NCBI GenBank assembly: GCA_022570795.1
Contig: JAKUDP010000004.1
Coordinates: 1,364,001 to 1,428,000, forward strand
Length of the DNA stretch: 64,000 bases
Origin: Sphaerulina vaccinii
Taxonomy: Eukaryota > Ascomycota > Dothideomycetes > Mycosphaerellales > Mycosphaerellaceae
Reading direction: 5' to 3'
Positions 47,813 to 57,726 of the stretch are shown here, piece after piece. How positions within the stretch are numbered: position 1 is the stretch's first letter; each line of letters opens with the position of its first letter. Made by a program: the position numbers and the translations under genes. The notes under the pieces were generated by a model that saw nothing but the letters and a program-made list of their open reading frames with translations, made no database searches and was not told where the DNA came from.

Positions 47813-49419
47813 TCACGTCGATACTCGATCGAATCTCAACCCCCTGCTGATATTTCCGAAGCTCGCGAACCACGAGTCGACGAAGTAGTTCCTTCGAGGT
47901 TTCCATGGCGCAGTATCAGCATTGATCGGAAACTGCTTAGCTTTCACAGCAGCTTGGATGTAGCTCGAATTCAGGTTGAGCATCTCCGCCGGCTTCATCG
48001 AACTTGCTTCGGACTCTGTAATGTCGGGCCTCACGCTTGTCTGGCCTCGCTGCTCCATCTGCTTGAGGATACGCATGAACAGCCGCGCCGTAGCGTCCGA
48101 TCCTAACGTCCAGCTGGCATTCGTGTATCCCATGAAGAAAGCCAGGTTGGGCACATCCTGGAGCATCGATCCTCGCCACAAGTACTTATCGCCTATGTTG
48201 ATTTTTCTTCCATCGATCGACAGTGATGCGTTACCGCACATCTGGACTTTGAGGCCTGTAGCTGTAATGACAATGTCGGCTGGGATGAATTGGCCGGATT
48301 TCAGTCTTATACCATCAGAAGTCACGGTGTCGATGTGGCCAGTCGCTATTGATGCCTTGCCACTTCTCAGTGCCGCGAAGAAGTCCCCGTTAGGTGTGAC
48401 ACACATGCGCTGCTCCCAGGGATTGTATCGTGGAATGAAATGCGGATCGACAGGAATGTTTGGAGGAAGTTCTTTCTCAGTAGCCTTGCGCAGATTCTTT
48501 TTGGCGTTGTTCGGGAAGAACTGGCAGTAGTAGAAGAACAGGTAAGTGAAAACCAGAATGCGGAGGCGGATGAGATTGTGAGCCAAGCTGGAAGGTAATG
48601 TAGCACGTAACCAGTCATTGACTCGATCTGCTGTGGGCAAGTTGATAAAGTAGCCAGGACTGCGTTGCAGCATCGTAACATGTCCAGCACCGCCCTCATG
48701 CATGGCAGGCAAGATCGTCACAGCAGTGGCCCCACTACCAATTACGACAATCTTCTTCTCTTTGTATTGCAAGTTGGAAGGCCAGAACTGGGGATGTATT
48801 ACCTGACCTTGGAAGTTTTCGATGCCAGGAATCTCCGCAGGAAGTGCCTAGATGATGTGAGCTCGTACAGACTAGCAAAGTCGCGAGAGCGCAAGCTACT
48901 GACCTGCTTGTAATCGTAGTAGCCAGTGCTCATGATCACAAAGCGAGCGTAGAAGGTCTTCTGCTCTTTTTCGTTGACTTTGACCTGTAGTTTCCATGTT
49001 TGTAGTTCAGAGGACCAGTCGAGCGCCTCCACTGCATGGTGATATTTGATGTGCTTGTCAATGCCATGGCGGCTCGTCACGTCTCGGAGATACTGCAGTA
49101 TCGATGGGGCTGGAGCAATCGACTTTCCTGCGGCACTTGATATGAGCTTGTTGTAGATGATGGGAGTTGCCACAACAGAGAACGTGCATACCATACCTTC
49201 AGTCCAAGGATCAAACGCGAACCCGAAAGTGTACAGATCCGAATCCGATCGAATGCCAGGATACTTGAAGAGCGACCATGTCCCGCCAATTTCGTGACGG
49301 GACTCAAAGATTGAGTAGGAGTACTGAGGAAGAGCCTCCTGGATGCGATAGCCTGCATTAATGCCAGAAATGCCTGCTCCGATTACAGCAACATCGATCC
49401 CAGAATTGGTTGTAGTCAT
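47813..49419 (-). CDS. Baeyer-Villiger-type flavin monooxygenase
   Basis: Exons 48904-49419 and 47813-48847, with a 56-bp intron (GTCAGT donor, CTAG acceptor, phase 0), give 516 residues. The FAD-binding Rossmann motif GAGISG is at residues 14-19, followed by ESRHEIGGTW and KYPGIRSDSD. The Baeyer-Villiger fingerprint FxGxxxHxxxW is present as FQGQVIHPQFW just after the splice site. The NADPH site GSGATAVT follows. These enzymes insert oxygen next to ketones, or oxidise heteroatoms, using NADPH and O2. Length and motif order are normal. It is divergent from a dehydrogenase gene, suggesting shared control and a small oxidative pathway. Substrate unknown. Confidence 0.88.
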
Positions 49420-49741
49420 GACGACACGACAGCCTTGCGAATTGCCTTTGCGAGGGTCCTGGAAAAGTCAGTTACCTGGTTGTGTGCAGGGCAGGGCTGC
49501 CTTCATATATGAGGACTCTTCAGTTGCGTATGAGCTGCTACCAATGACAACCGAGGAGAAATATAGAGAAGCCTAGAGCGGACTGATGAGTCTCCGCAAC
49601 CGAGGGAGGAGGTGGACTGTCACAGAGCGAGAGCGAGCAGTCGTGCAAGGTGGAAGTGGATCTCGAATCGCGGTTACACGCGTGCTGTGGCGTTTGTGGC
49701 TTGACAGGAACACTTCCGCGCGGAATATAAGTATACATTGA
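49420..49741. promoter_or_regulatory. Shared divergent promoter, monooxygenase/dehydrogenase
   Basis: About 320 bp separates the two divergent genes. A TATA-like GGAATATAAGTATAC lies at about 49720-49735, on the dehydrogenase side. No binding site could be named. An ATG at 49586 opens a frame in phase with the dehydrogenase but hits TGA at 49739-49741. Confidence 0.45.
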
Positions 49742-50680
49742 ACACACCTCCGCCTAGGAGCAGTCGTGGCCACTGGAGTTCTGTACAGGCTGAACAAGCT
49801 GTTATCACGAGCCAGCTTGAATAACTGGGTACGGGACTCTTCGTGGGACTGGCGCAGAGAGATCGTAATCGTGACGGGAGGCTGCAGCGGCATTGGCCAA
49901 GAGATCGCATCGCAGCTTGCAGAACGCGATGTCAAAGTTGTCATCCTGGATGTTAGTCCACCACAGAATACATTGCCCTCCAATGTCTACTTCTTCCAGA
50001 CAGATGTCACCTCGTCTGAAGAGATCGCAAAAGTAGCGGCAGCCATTCGTGGGCGTGTTGGAGAACCTACAGTTTTAGTCAACAATGCCGGAATTGGCTA
50101 CTGCAAGCTCATACTGGAAGAATCAGAAGATCAAATCCGGCGCACTTTCGATGTGGACAGCATTGCTCACTTCCTCCTCGTGAAGGAGTTCGTGCCTCAC
50201 ATGATCGAAAAGAATCACGGCCACATTGTCACAATGGCCAGTCTTGCGAGCTTCGTTGCCTTTGCGTCGAATGTCGACTATGGCTGTACGAAGGCTTCAG
50301 CACTGGCATTCCACGAAGGTTTAGCACAAGAGCTGAAGTATAGGTACGATGCAGACAAGGTCAGAACAACGTATGTGCCCAATTCGCCGGAACGTATGAA
50401 TATAGTGCAGACCCACAGACTAAAACGATTGTGTAGAATTGTGCATCCCACCTGGGTGCAAACGCCCTTGATCGAGAAGAAGACCAAGACCTCGGACTGG
50501 AATGAGTTGACCGTCGATCCGAAGGTGCTCGCCAGCATCGTGGTAGCGCAGATCCTGCGAGGCGAGAGCGCGCAGCTGATCGTGCCTCCGAGGTACAGTC
50601 TGATTCCGCTAATAAAAGGCGCCCCAAGCTGGCTGGCTGAAGGAATGCGCAATGCAGGAAAAGATATTCTTCGAGATTGA
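49742..50680 (+). CDS. Short-chain dehydrogenase/reductase (retinol dehydrogenase-like), 5' end unresolved
   Basis: Coding similarity is visible from about 49742 to the TGA ending at 50680. An intron at 50371-50436 (GTATGT donor, GTGTAG acceptor, 66 bp) has no stop but removes an insertion from the conserved KVRTT..VHPTWV block. SDR landmarks are TGGCSGIG (cofactor), LVNNAG, catalytic Ser in MASLAS and YxxxK in YGCTK. The N-terminal part LSRASLNNWV is typical of fungal membrane-associated RDH-like SDRs. No ATG precedes this part in frame: TGA sits at 49739, and these proteins normally have about 60 more residues. Either a 5' exon was missed or the gene is truncated. It probably works with the divergent monooxygenase on a keto/alcohol substrate (inference). 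Confidence 0.75.
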   Translation, partial: THLRLGAVVATGVLYRLNKLLSRASLNNWVRDSSWDWRREIVIVTGGCSGIGQEIASQLAERDVKVVILDVSPPQNTLPSNVYFFQTDVTSSEEIAKVAAAIRGRVGEPTVLVNNAGIGYCKLILEESEDQIRRTFDVDSIAHFLLVKEFVPHMIEKNHGHIVTMASLASFVAFASNVDYGCTKASALAFHEGLAQELKYRYDADKVRTTYVPNSPERMNIVQTHRLKRLCRIVHPTWVQTPLIEKKTKTSDWNELTVDPKVLASIVVAQILRGESAQLIVPPRYSLIPLIKGAPSWLAEGMRNAGKDILRD

Positions 50681-50898
50681 GCTTGCGATGCGCAGCAGCC
50701 TCTGATGTTATTAACATCTGCGGGTTTCGGGACCCAGCTTGTTGAACATATGTATTTTGGTTTGAGCATCTTGTTCATCGTTCATGTACATCGATCCAAG
50801 TGCTGTCTGCAACTTGCTGCTCCGAGAAACTGGTTAAAATTGCAAAAAAAAAAGATACCAACGATCAACCCCGCCATGTGATATCCGAGATGCAAACC

Positions 50899-50920
50899 AC
50901 ATAAGCTGGCTAGCTTATGT
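50899..50920. repeat. Inverted repeat, 9-bp arms
   Basis: ACATAAGCT, 4-base loop, AGCTTATGT. It lies just downstream of the tRNA-like fragment (on the minus strand). It might be a chance palindrome or a terminator-like structure. Confidence 0.4.
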
Positions 50921-50942
50921 TAGTGGGTACTTCGACGGATTC

Positions 50943-51000
50943 GGCGCAGTGTCATTGACTGAAGACAACTGACGCGCCTTAACCACTAGGCCAAGGCTGA
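50943..51000 (-). other. tRNA-like fragment (A-box remnant)
   Basis: The minus strand contains TTGGCCTAGTGGTTAAGGCG, an excellent match to the D-arm/A-box of type II tRNAs such as tRNA-Ser and tRNA-Leu. I cannot fold the rest into a full cloverleaf and see no GGTTCGA B-box at the right distance. It is probably a tRNA pseudogene or a SINE-like relic. Confidence 0.35.
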
Positions 51001-52455
51001 TTGTTGAGTAACAGGATGTGTGAGTCGTATCTGTATGTCAACTGCCACTAATTCCAGGGCCCTTCACGTTGGCTAAGTGAGGAGTGAAGCGAGTTCGTCT
51101 TCAAACTCTGAAGGTAGGAGGTTCTTTCATTAGCAGTAGACACCAAGCCGTCGTATTTCCTGACATAGCGCGAGCTCAAGGCATTGGGTGCCCCGGAGAG
51201 CACTTCGAACAAGCGCAGAGCTCAATGTCTTGCTGCTCTCGTTCGTCACTCATGTCGATCTTTCCACAGGCATGAACGAGGTCGAGCCTGCGCCATGCCA
51301 CGGTTTGAGCATTGGAACACATTGATCGTTGACGAATGCAGACAGATGCAGACAGATGCAGTCTGTCTGCTTTTCTCTTGTGTATTGCCATCTAGGAGAC
51401 ATGGTCGTTAGCCAGCGAAGGTTATGGGCAGATCTGTCAATCAGCACAGAGCAGGAGCCAGATCACCCACGCGAGGCATCGTCATCCTCGTCTAGCCTAC
51501 TCGTGAGCCCTTAGTCTGCTACTGCTACTGAACAGTGTCGTAGATCACAAGATGCCGTAGCTCCTTCACGATTCACCGCTATGGGTTGCCTCCTGGTAGG
51601 CGATCAGCTTCCACTTTCGATGCATCCTTGGAATGGCCAGCGATTGGCAGTTCGCAGCAAACCGCCATCATTGCTGCGCCGGACTAAACTACCGCATTAG
51701 CAATGTCATGTGTCGTGGTCGAAGGATGACTGATATGCCAAGCCATGATTCGGAGAAACTGTTTTCGGGACTTTCGGCAACTTCAACTTCATGCCTGCTC
51801 AACTTCAGCATCTTCTCCTCAATGAGGCTCTGCTGAGCACATCACAGTGCTCGTCGACTAAGCGATCGATTTTTCACTAGCCGGCTCCCGAATAGTCCAG
51901 TTTGTGGGAAATGTGGAGATCCATGAGTCGATTGGAATGATCGCCATGATCGTCGGCGAATGCATTTTAGACCACATTTGTCTAATGCACCTCTCTGTTC
52001 GTCTATTGTAAAGGTGGTGTTCTTCTTGGCCGCTTACTTGACCGGACTAGACACCAGAGGGGCAGCATTGCTCCAACTTACCCTTTGAGAAAAATCCGGT
52101 GCCGGATTTGTGTCCGATGCATGCTGCAGCACGATGAAAAGATTGTTGATGACGCATACTTACAGCCCATCATGGGAGCGTGCATGCCTGGTCCTCTATG
52201 CACATAAGCTTGGAAGTGGCATAGCGGTGAGATTCCCAAAGGTTGACAATCATAGCTTACAAGCAGGTCTCAGTCGTTTCCCCAAATCGCCGCTCGTATG
52301 GGCGACCAGAGAAGTCGTTATAGTAGTAGCAACACTGTAGGTCGGATCGGATAGGTTCGCTCCGGTCACGCTAGGCCTTTCAGCAACTTGCGCACGTAGC
52401 CAAGACTACTTTCACGACCAGCAACCGCCAATCGCATCTGATCCCTCTAGCAATG

Positions 52456-52544
52456 TGGAGGTGCTATACCATCGAATTCTCCAGGAAGGTATGCTTCCAC
52501 CATAATGGAGGTGCATACCATCGAATTCTCCAGGAAGGTGTGCT
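52456..52544. repeat. Promoter duplication, two units of about 40 bp
   Basis: TGGAGGTGC..ACCATCGAATTC followed by TCCAGGAAGGT occurs at 52456-52495 and again at 52506-52544, 50 bp apart. It lies about 170-250 bp upstream of the peptide-precursor ATG and could be a doubled regulatory element. Confidence 0.6.
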
Positions 52545-52605
52545 GCTCGGTAGATCGAGCATGATGGCCTCACTCAACGAGCGGTATGCTGCGCTTGAGT
52601 CTGCA

Positions 52606-52610
52606 TATAA
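52606..52610 (+). promoter_or_regulatory. TATA box of the peptide-precursor gene
   Basis: GCATATAAGG lies 103-107 bp upstream of the ATG at 52713 and is followed by a C/A-rich leader free of other ATGs, as in strongly expressed fungal genes. Confidence 0.55.
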
Positions 52611-52712
52611 GGCCCATCCTCAGCCCATCCAGAAATCCTCATCACAGCATCAACCAACCCAAACAACAATACAAGGCACAACACAACAGCCTCCTCTTCC
52701 ACAATAATCAAG

Positions 52713-53990
52713 ATGAAGGCCTCTACTGCCGCAGCCATTCTGGCTTTCTGCGCCACCTCCGCCATTGGAGCTCCAGTCCAGGTACAACAGAATGCTTACA
52801 GCACAGCGCAGGAGAACAGCATCTGACTAACCATCTCTTAGGTCCAGAGACGTCAGCCTGAGGCTGAAGCCGAGCCATTCTTGAAGGCTCTTGCAGACAA
52901 CCTCGGCGGCTTCGGCGGCATTCCAGGTCTTCAAGCTGCTGCAACAATCTTCGGACGTGATGCAACACCTGAGGCACTCCCAGAGCCATTCCTCAGAGCT
53001 CTTGCAGACAACCTCGGCGGTTTCGGTGGCATCCCAGGTCTTGGAGCTGCTGCCTGGCTCGGCGGCAAAATCGGAATCGGAAAGCGTGATGTGAATGCCG
53101 AGGAGGACCAGCCTGAGTTCTTCCTCTACTCTGAGGATGACGTTGAGAAGCGCGAGGCCTCCCCAGAGCCTTTCCTACGAGGCTTCGGAAACGGTGCAAA
53201 GATCGGACTTCGAATTGGCAGCAACCTTTTCGGACTTGGCGGCGACAACGAGAAGCGCGATGCCTCCCCAGAGCCTTTCCTACGAGGCTTCGGAAACGGT
53301 GCAAAGATCGGACTTCGAATTGGCAGCAACCTTTTCGGACTTGGCGGCGACAACGAGAAGCGCGACCTGTCGGAAGTCGAGGCCCGCGATGCTGAAGCTG
53401 AGCCATTCCTGAAGGCTTTCGGAAGCGGTGCAAGGATGGGAATGCGCATTGGCAGCCAGCTCTTCGGCCTCGACGACAAGCGCGATCTCTCTGCTCTCTC
53501 TGCTCGCGATGTCGAAGGCGACGAGACCCCAGAGTTCTTCTTCTACTCCGAGGACGACGTTGAGAAGCGCGAGGCCTCCCCAGAGCCATTCCTGCGAGGC
53601 TTTGGCAACGGTGCAAAGATCGGACTTCGCATTGGCAGCAACCTTTTCGGACTTGGCGGCGACAACGAGAAGCGCGACCTCTCTGAGCTTGCAGCTCGCG
53701 ACGCTGAGGCTGAGCCATTTATGAAGGCTTTCGGAAGCGGTGCAAGAATCGGAATGCGCATTGGCAGCCAGCTCTTCGGCCTCGATGACAAGCGTGACCT
53801 GTCCGCCGTTGAGAAGCGCGAGGCGACCGCCGATGTTGACGAGACCCCAGAGTTCTTCGTCTACTCCGAGGACGACGTTGAGAAGCGTGACGCCTCCCCA
53901 GAGCCTTTCCTGCGAGGCTTCGGCAAGGGCGCCAAGATTGGTCTTCGTATCGGAAGCAACCTCTTCGGACTCGGTGGCGATGACGAGTAG
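52713..53990 (+). CDS. Multi-peptide secreted precursor with kexin (KR) sites
   Basis: Exons 52713-52781 and 52842-53990, with a 60-bp intron (GTACAA donor, CTGACTAAC branch point, TTAG acceptor, phase 0), give 405 residues. The signal peptide is MKASTAAAILAFCATSAIGA; RR follows at 26-27. About ten KR sites then cut the chain into repeated peptides. Two copies carry EPFLRALADNLGGFGGIPG. Three acidic copies carry EFF-YSEDDVEKR. Six copies share EPFLRGFGNGAKIG followed by LRIGSNLFGL (or MRIGSQLFGL). The latter are Gly-rich, amphipathic and basic in the middle. There are no cysteines after the signal peptide. This layout fits fungal kexin-processed (KEP) precursors: pheromones, repellent-type surface peptides or RiPP precursors. 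There is no UstY-type (DUF3328) gene beside it, and the repeats do not resemble alpha-pheromones. Function unknown. Confidence 0.85.
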
Positions 53991-54345
53991 ATGCATGCAT
54001 CTGCTACACGAGGGGCTAGCCGCTTGATGCGGTGAGTGGCCGGGTACAATTTCTTATTCCTTTCTGTTTGTCATGAGCATAGTAACACTCTCCTTATTGG
54101 TATGATTTGGGAGGAATTCAAGGATGGGAGTGATGATCTGATTACGAGCATACGATGGACGCATAGCATGGACGCATAGCATGGAAGCATAGCGTGGGAG
54201 GATAGCCTGGAAGGCATAGCCTGGAGCGATAGCTCGGCCTCAATTGAATGATTTTGTTCCTTCACACTGATTCCTTGTTGAGCGAGTCGAAGGTCTGAGT
54301 CGTCCTTGCTTTCCGACCTTCAACGCTGGCTGCTTATTTTTTGCA
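53991..54345. other. Intergenic region between convergent genes
   Basis: 355 bp. It contains the short imprecise repeat tract listed separately and nothing else recognisable. Confidence 0.4.
54150..54235. repeat. Short imperfect tandem repeats, 12-15 bp
   Basis: GCATAGCATGGA and its variants recur about six times with one- to three-base differences in the shared 3' flank of two convergent genes. Confidence 0.6.
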
Positions 54346-55645
54346 TCAAGCAGCCTTGAGCATTACTGCAGGACCAATCAATCCGTCAAAGGCGTTGATG
54401 CCATAGCTTTGTGCGGTTTCCACAAGTGATTCTAGTTCATCCTTTAGGCCCATTCTGCTGCGCTCCGGGACTTCAACAGACTTGATCATCGATAGAATGA
54501 GCTCCGGGATATCGTCGTCATTCGCGAACTGTTTCCTGATCTCATGCGCGACGACATCGCCTTCTGACCCGATCACGGAATGCCCAATGTTGATCAGTGC
54601 ACGTAATGCGCGTATTTTCTCGATGTAGGTCGCGTATTTTCTCGATGTAGGTCAACTCGGGACTGACGTGATTCGCGACAACTTCAATTTGAGATTGGAT
54701 CTCAGAGAACGCGTCGAAAGCCGTCTCGTATTGCATGCTGTCACTCAGTGACGAATACTTGTTGTTGATGATGAAGTCCACTTCTGCCGCGCATGCCTCG
54801 AAGTCGAAGAGGTCTTCGGTCGATCTTCCATCGTAGTCTCGCGGCACTCTCGCCACCTCGCCGGCATTCTCCTCGTCGTTCTCCTCGTCTTCTTTGTCAG
54901 TCTCGCCGGCCTCGTCACTCACTTCCTCCTCCACTCCTTCGAGCTGATCACACACGTTGCTCACGTTCAGGCCATCGACCACATGGCTTTCGGCTGTTGC
55001 ACGAACCCACTTCATCTTTTCAAGCAAGGTGCCATTTCCTCGCTCCGAAACTTTCTGGCCTGCCAGCATGCGATCGCCGGACGACATCATCTCCAAGATA
55101 CCTTCCAAGTTATCGACCAGTGCCCGTTCACTCTGGAACTGTTTCCTGACTTCATGCCCGAGGGTGTCCTTCGACAGCAGGATCGTCTTCGCAATCTTTC
55201 GAAGCGTCTCCAGAGCACTAAGCTTAGTCTTGAAAGAGCTTGCTCTCATGACTTGCTCTTCAATCTCTTCAATGCAGTCCACCACTTCCCTGGTGACATC
55301 CCACGACTTGTCATACTGCTTGCTGCCGCTCAGTCCTGAATACTTCGTGTTGATTGCATGCCATGCTTTCTTACTGTAGCTGTCGAAGCTAATTACTCTG
55401 GCTTGTTCTTTTTGCTGCTGCTGAAAGTACTTTTCAACCAGCTGGGCTCTCACAAAGCAAGTGTTATCCCTTCGTGCGAGGTCCGACAACAACGTCCGTA
55501 GAACGGACTCGGGCAGGGCAGATGTCATGAGCTCGTCACTCGGAAGCGTTTCGCCAGGCGGGACTTGGGGAGGATAGTATGGTAGAGGCGGTGGTATGTA
55601 CGCGGACTGGTGCTGCTGCTGTGGGATATGATGTTGTGTATTCAC
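54346..55645 (-). pseudogene. Protein with two related domains, second one frameshifted by a 22-bp duplication
   Basis: The 5' frame is open from 55645 (a GTG) with the first ATG at 55526-55528, so the true start or an upstream exon is unsettled. Domain 1 contains AWHAINTKYSGLSGSKQY and later LSALETLRKIAKT and LGHEVRKQFQ. After an acidic linker, domain 2 repeats the theme: INNKYSSLSDSMQYETAFD, then YIEKIR. There a 22-bp unit is present twice in tandem (54609-54630 and 54631-54652), shifting the frame to a stop near 54542. Ignoring one unit restores ALRALINIGHSV and VVAHEIRKQF, which align with domain 1, to a stop at 54346. The family is uncharacterised to me. The first domain is intact and may still be expressed as a truncated protein. 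Confidence 0.7.
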
Positions 55646-56157
55646 TTGTACCTGTGCTTGTAGCTGTACTACAGCTGAGTGTAGCTGTACTGTCAGCTGT
55701 AGTTGCTGTTGTAGTGAATCTGTGCTAGATCAGACGCGTATTGTGAAGGCTCGTGACGGACTTCGCCTTGGGCGCTGGAGTCAGCTCTTTGCCTCTTCAA
55801 CGACGAAGACATCTCGAATAAGCTCGATCAAGCCAAGCCAAGGTAGATTGAGTGATGGTCTGTAGAAAGAGTAGCACGAGAGTCGAGATGTTCTGGGATG
55901 ATCTGATGCAATTTACTTATCCTTTTCAGACGCGTCTAGTAAACACGCCTGGGGCGCACGGCACGTGGCGAAGGTGCGGAGCCGTCTTGCCCGCACTTCT
56001 CTTCCACTGATGATGATGGTAACGAACATGGCATTGTAGACGCGTTGTATGACATGTTATGTTGTGTTGTTGTGATTTCGAGTGAAAAAGACAGGAAGTT
56101 GAAGAAAAGCGGGTCCCGAATTCCGATTGAAGGAACATACTGTAACGCGCTTTCAGG
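55646..56157. other. Intergenic region
   Basis: About 510 bp between two minus-strand genes. The left part (about 55640-55740, minus strand) is rich in CAG/CTA triplets and could be a 5' exon of the two-domain gene. No other feature was seen. Confidence 0.35.
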
Positions 56158-57388
56158 CTAGTGTAAGTTATGTCTATCACGGAAATCCGCTATCATCTGT
56201 TCCATCCAAGCATCATGCTTCTCCTTCTCTAGTCGAGCTTTCCCGAGCAGCTCGTGTACCTCGACAGGAGACTTCTTCGACATTGCAGCTTTGAGATCCT
56301 CACGAGACACATCGGCCAAAGGGTCTTTCTTGTCGAAGCGATACTGCTTTCGCTTATTAGCATCCATGTGCAAGACATGGTATCGCTGTAGAGAGCTGCC
56401 GATTGTGCCGCCACCGGACACACATTCGGCGTGTTCGTAGCGATATGCAGCGAGCTTGTTTTATGTTACCCTGTAGATCGCCTGTGCTGTGTTTGTCCAA
56501 CTCACTGTCTTGAGCCAATTCCATCTCGTAGCAGTAGGCTTGCCTGCCAATGGTTCTGTTTCCGGATCAACCATATCTTCCAAACCTGCTACACCTTGAT
56601 CGGCCAGGTCGATCTCAGCTTTTGCAGCATACTTCAGCAGAACCTTTTGCCAATCGGGGTCGTCTGTAGGTGAAAGCCACAGAGACGTAGCTTCGCGCGA
56701 GAAGGATAGATAAAGTGCCATGACTAGGCCAAGGTCTCGGAACTCTGAATCGGACTTGAGTTGCTCGATTCTGTCAATCGCGTTCAAGACTGTCAGCAGT
56801 GCACAGCCGATGAGTCCAGTCAACTCATTGACTCGCTTCCCGTCGTCAACAAGAATCCAAGTTCCGTGATAATCGTGCTGCAGAAAGTGGCCAAGCGCGG
56901 CGACGATGGCCCAGTTCTGGTGGAAGTTGAGAGGGCTATTCAAGGGTGTGGTCAATTGCTTGAGCTACTCGTCGTCAGTATGTCAACACGTAATCATAGC
57001 CCTACTGGCGACGACTCACGAGCTGTTCGATCAGCTGCATAATAGCATAACCATGATGGTCGTTAGTTACAAACATGTTGAAGTTGTCTGGATCACAATA
57101 TGCCGCTGCTCGTGTCTGCTCTTGCAACAGCCTCCAGCTCTCTTGCATCATGACATAGCGATGGTCCGGGAGTATACAGGCAGGCGTCTGCGCTTCTCCC
57201 ATGTTCTCCGCATCCGGTCAGGAAGGCGAATTGATGCAGATGTACGCATACTGTTCTTCGAAGGCTGTCTCGCGGAAAGCGACGCGAATGTCTGTCCTTG
57301 GTTTCCTGACTCCAGTTGTGGCACGCTTCTTCGGAGCGATGTTGATATCGATCTCGGACAGTGGGCGATACCTTGGTCCCTCGGACAT
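56158..57388 (-). pseudogene. Tandem paralogue of the Cys-tail protein, with in-frame stop and no Cys tail
   Basis: Exons 57020-57388, 56506-56964 and 56158-56454 are joined by introns of 55 and 51 bp at the same positions as in its neighbour, all phase 0, for 375 codons. A second possible ATG lies at 57403. Shared blocks with the neighbour are IDINIAPKK, VRKPRTDIRVAFRETAFE, YCDPDNF, NELTGLIGCALLTVLNAIDR, FRDLGLVMALYLSFS and RFDKKDPLADV. TGA at 57218-57220 interrupts exon 1 at ICINSPS; the frame continues unbroken beyond it and no splice option of suitable length removes it. A shorter protein could start at the Met at 57202. The C-terminus ends at DRHNLH and lacks the neighbour's Cys-rich tail. 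Family unknown. Confidence 0.7.
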
Positions 57389-57726
57389 ATAATAGAATGC
57401 CATGCTTGTGAGTTTGGTGTTGGAACAGTTGTAGCGGTTGTGTGAACGTTCTGCAGAGCAACAGAGACAACATCGTGAGGTTGTAAACAAACAATGCGAC
57501 CGTTGACAGGGCTGTAAGAAGGTTTGATGGATGGCCCTTGTCCTCACGCTAAAGTTCGCATGCACGTGAGAACAAAGTTTGGCAGATCATCCTTCCACAT
57601 GTGCCAAGATACCTCCTCGACTTGCAGCCTACAGACTGAACACGATTCCAGTCTTTCAGAGTCGGTCGCACGAAGCAGGAGTCCGTTCCTGGGCTGAGAA
57701 GCGCCCCGCTCAGAAGCCAGTATGTC
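57389..57726. other. Short intergenic region between tandem paralogues
   Basis: About 340 bp, promoter of the downstream paralogue. No feature recognised. Confidence 0.35.

Larger units (their letters stand above)
50681..52712. other. Long intergenic region
   Basis: About 2 kb without a convincing gene. It holds a tRNA-like fragment, two hairpins (50899-50920, and one near 51349-51371 with 9-bp arms around GCAGACAGA) and, at its right end, the promoter of the peptide-precursor gene. Confidence 0.4.

Noticed and set aside
52713..53990. Alpha-pheromone precursor
   Set aside because: The repeated units are too long, lack the usual Trp/Cys/Pro-Gly-containing short pheromone core, and carry acidic and basic peptides together.
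54346..55645. Assignment to the Cut8/Sts1 proteasome-tethering family
   Set aside because: First impression only; known Sts1 motifs are not present and the conserved blocks differ.
57162..57250. Intron that would skip the TGA in the downstream paralogue
   Set aside because: All GT..AG pairs spanning the stop have lengths not divisible by three, or break the later frame that matches the paralogue.
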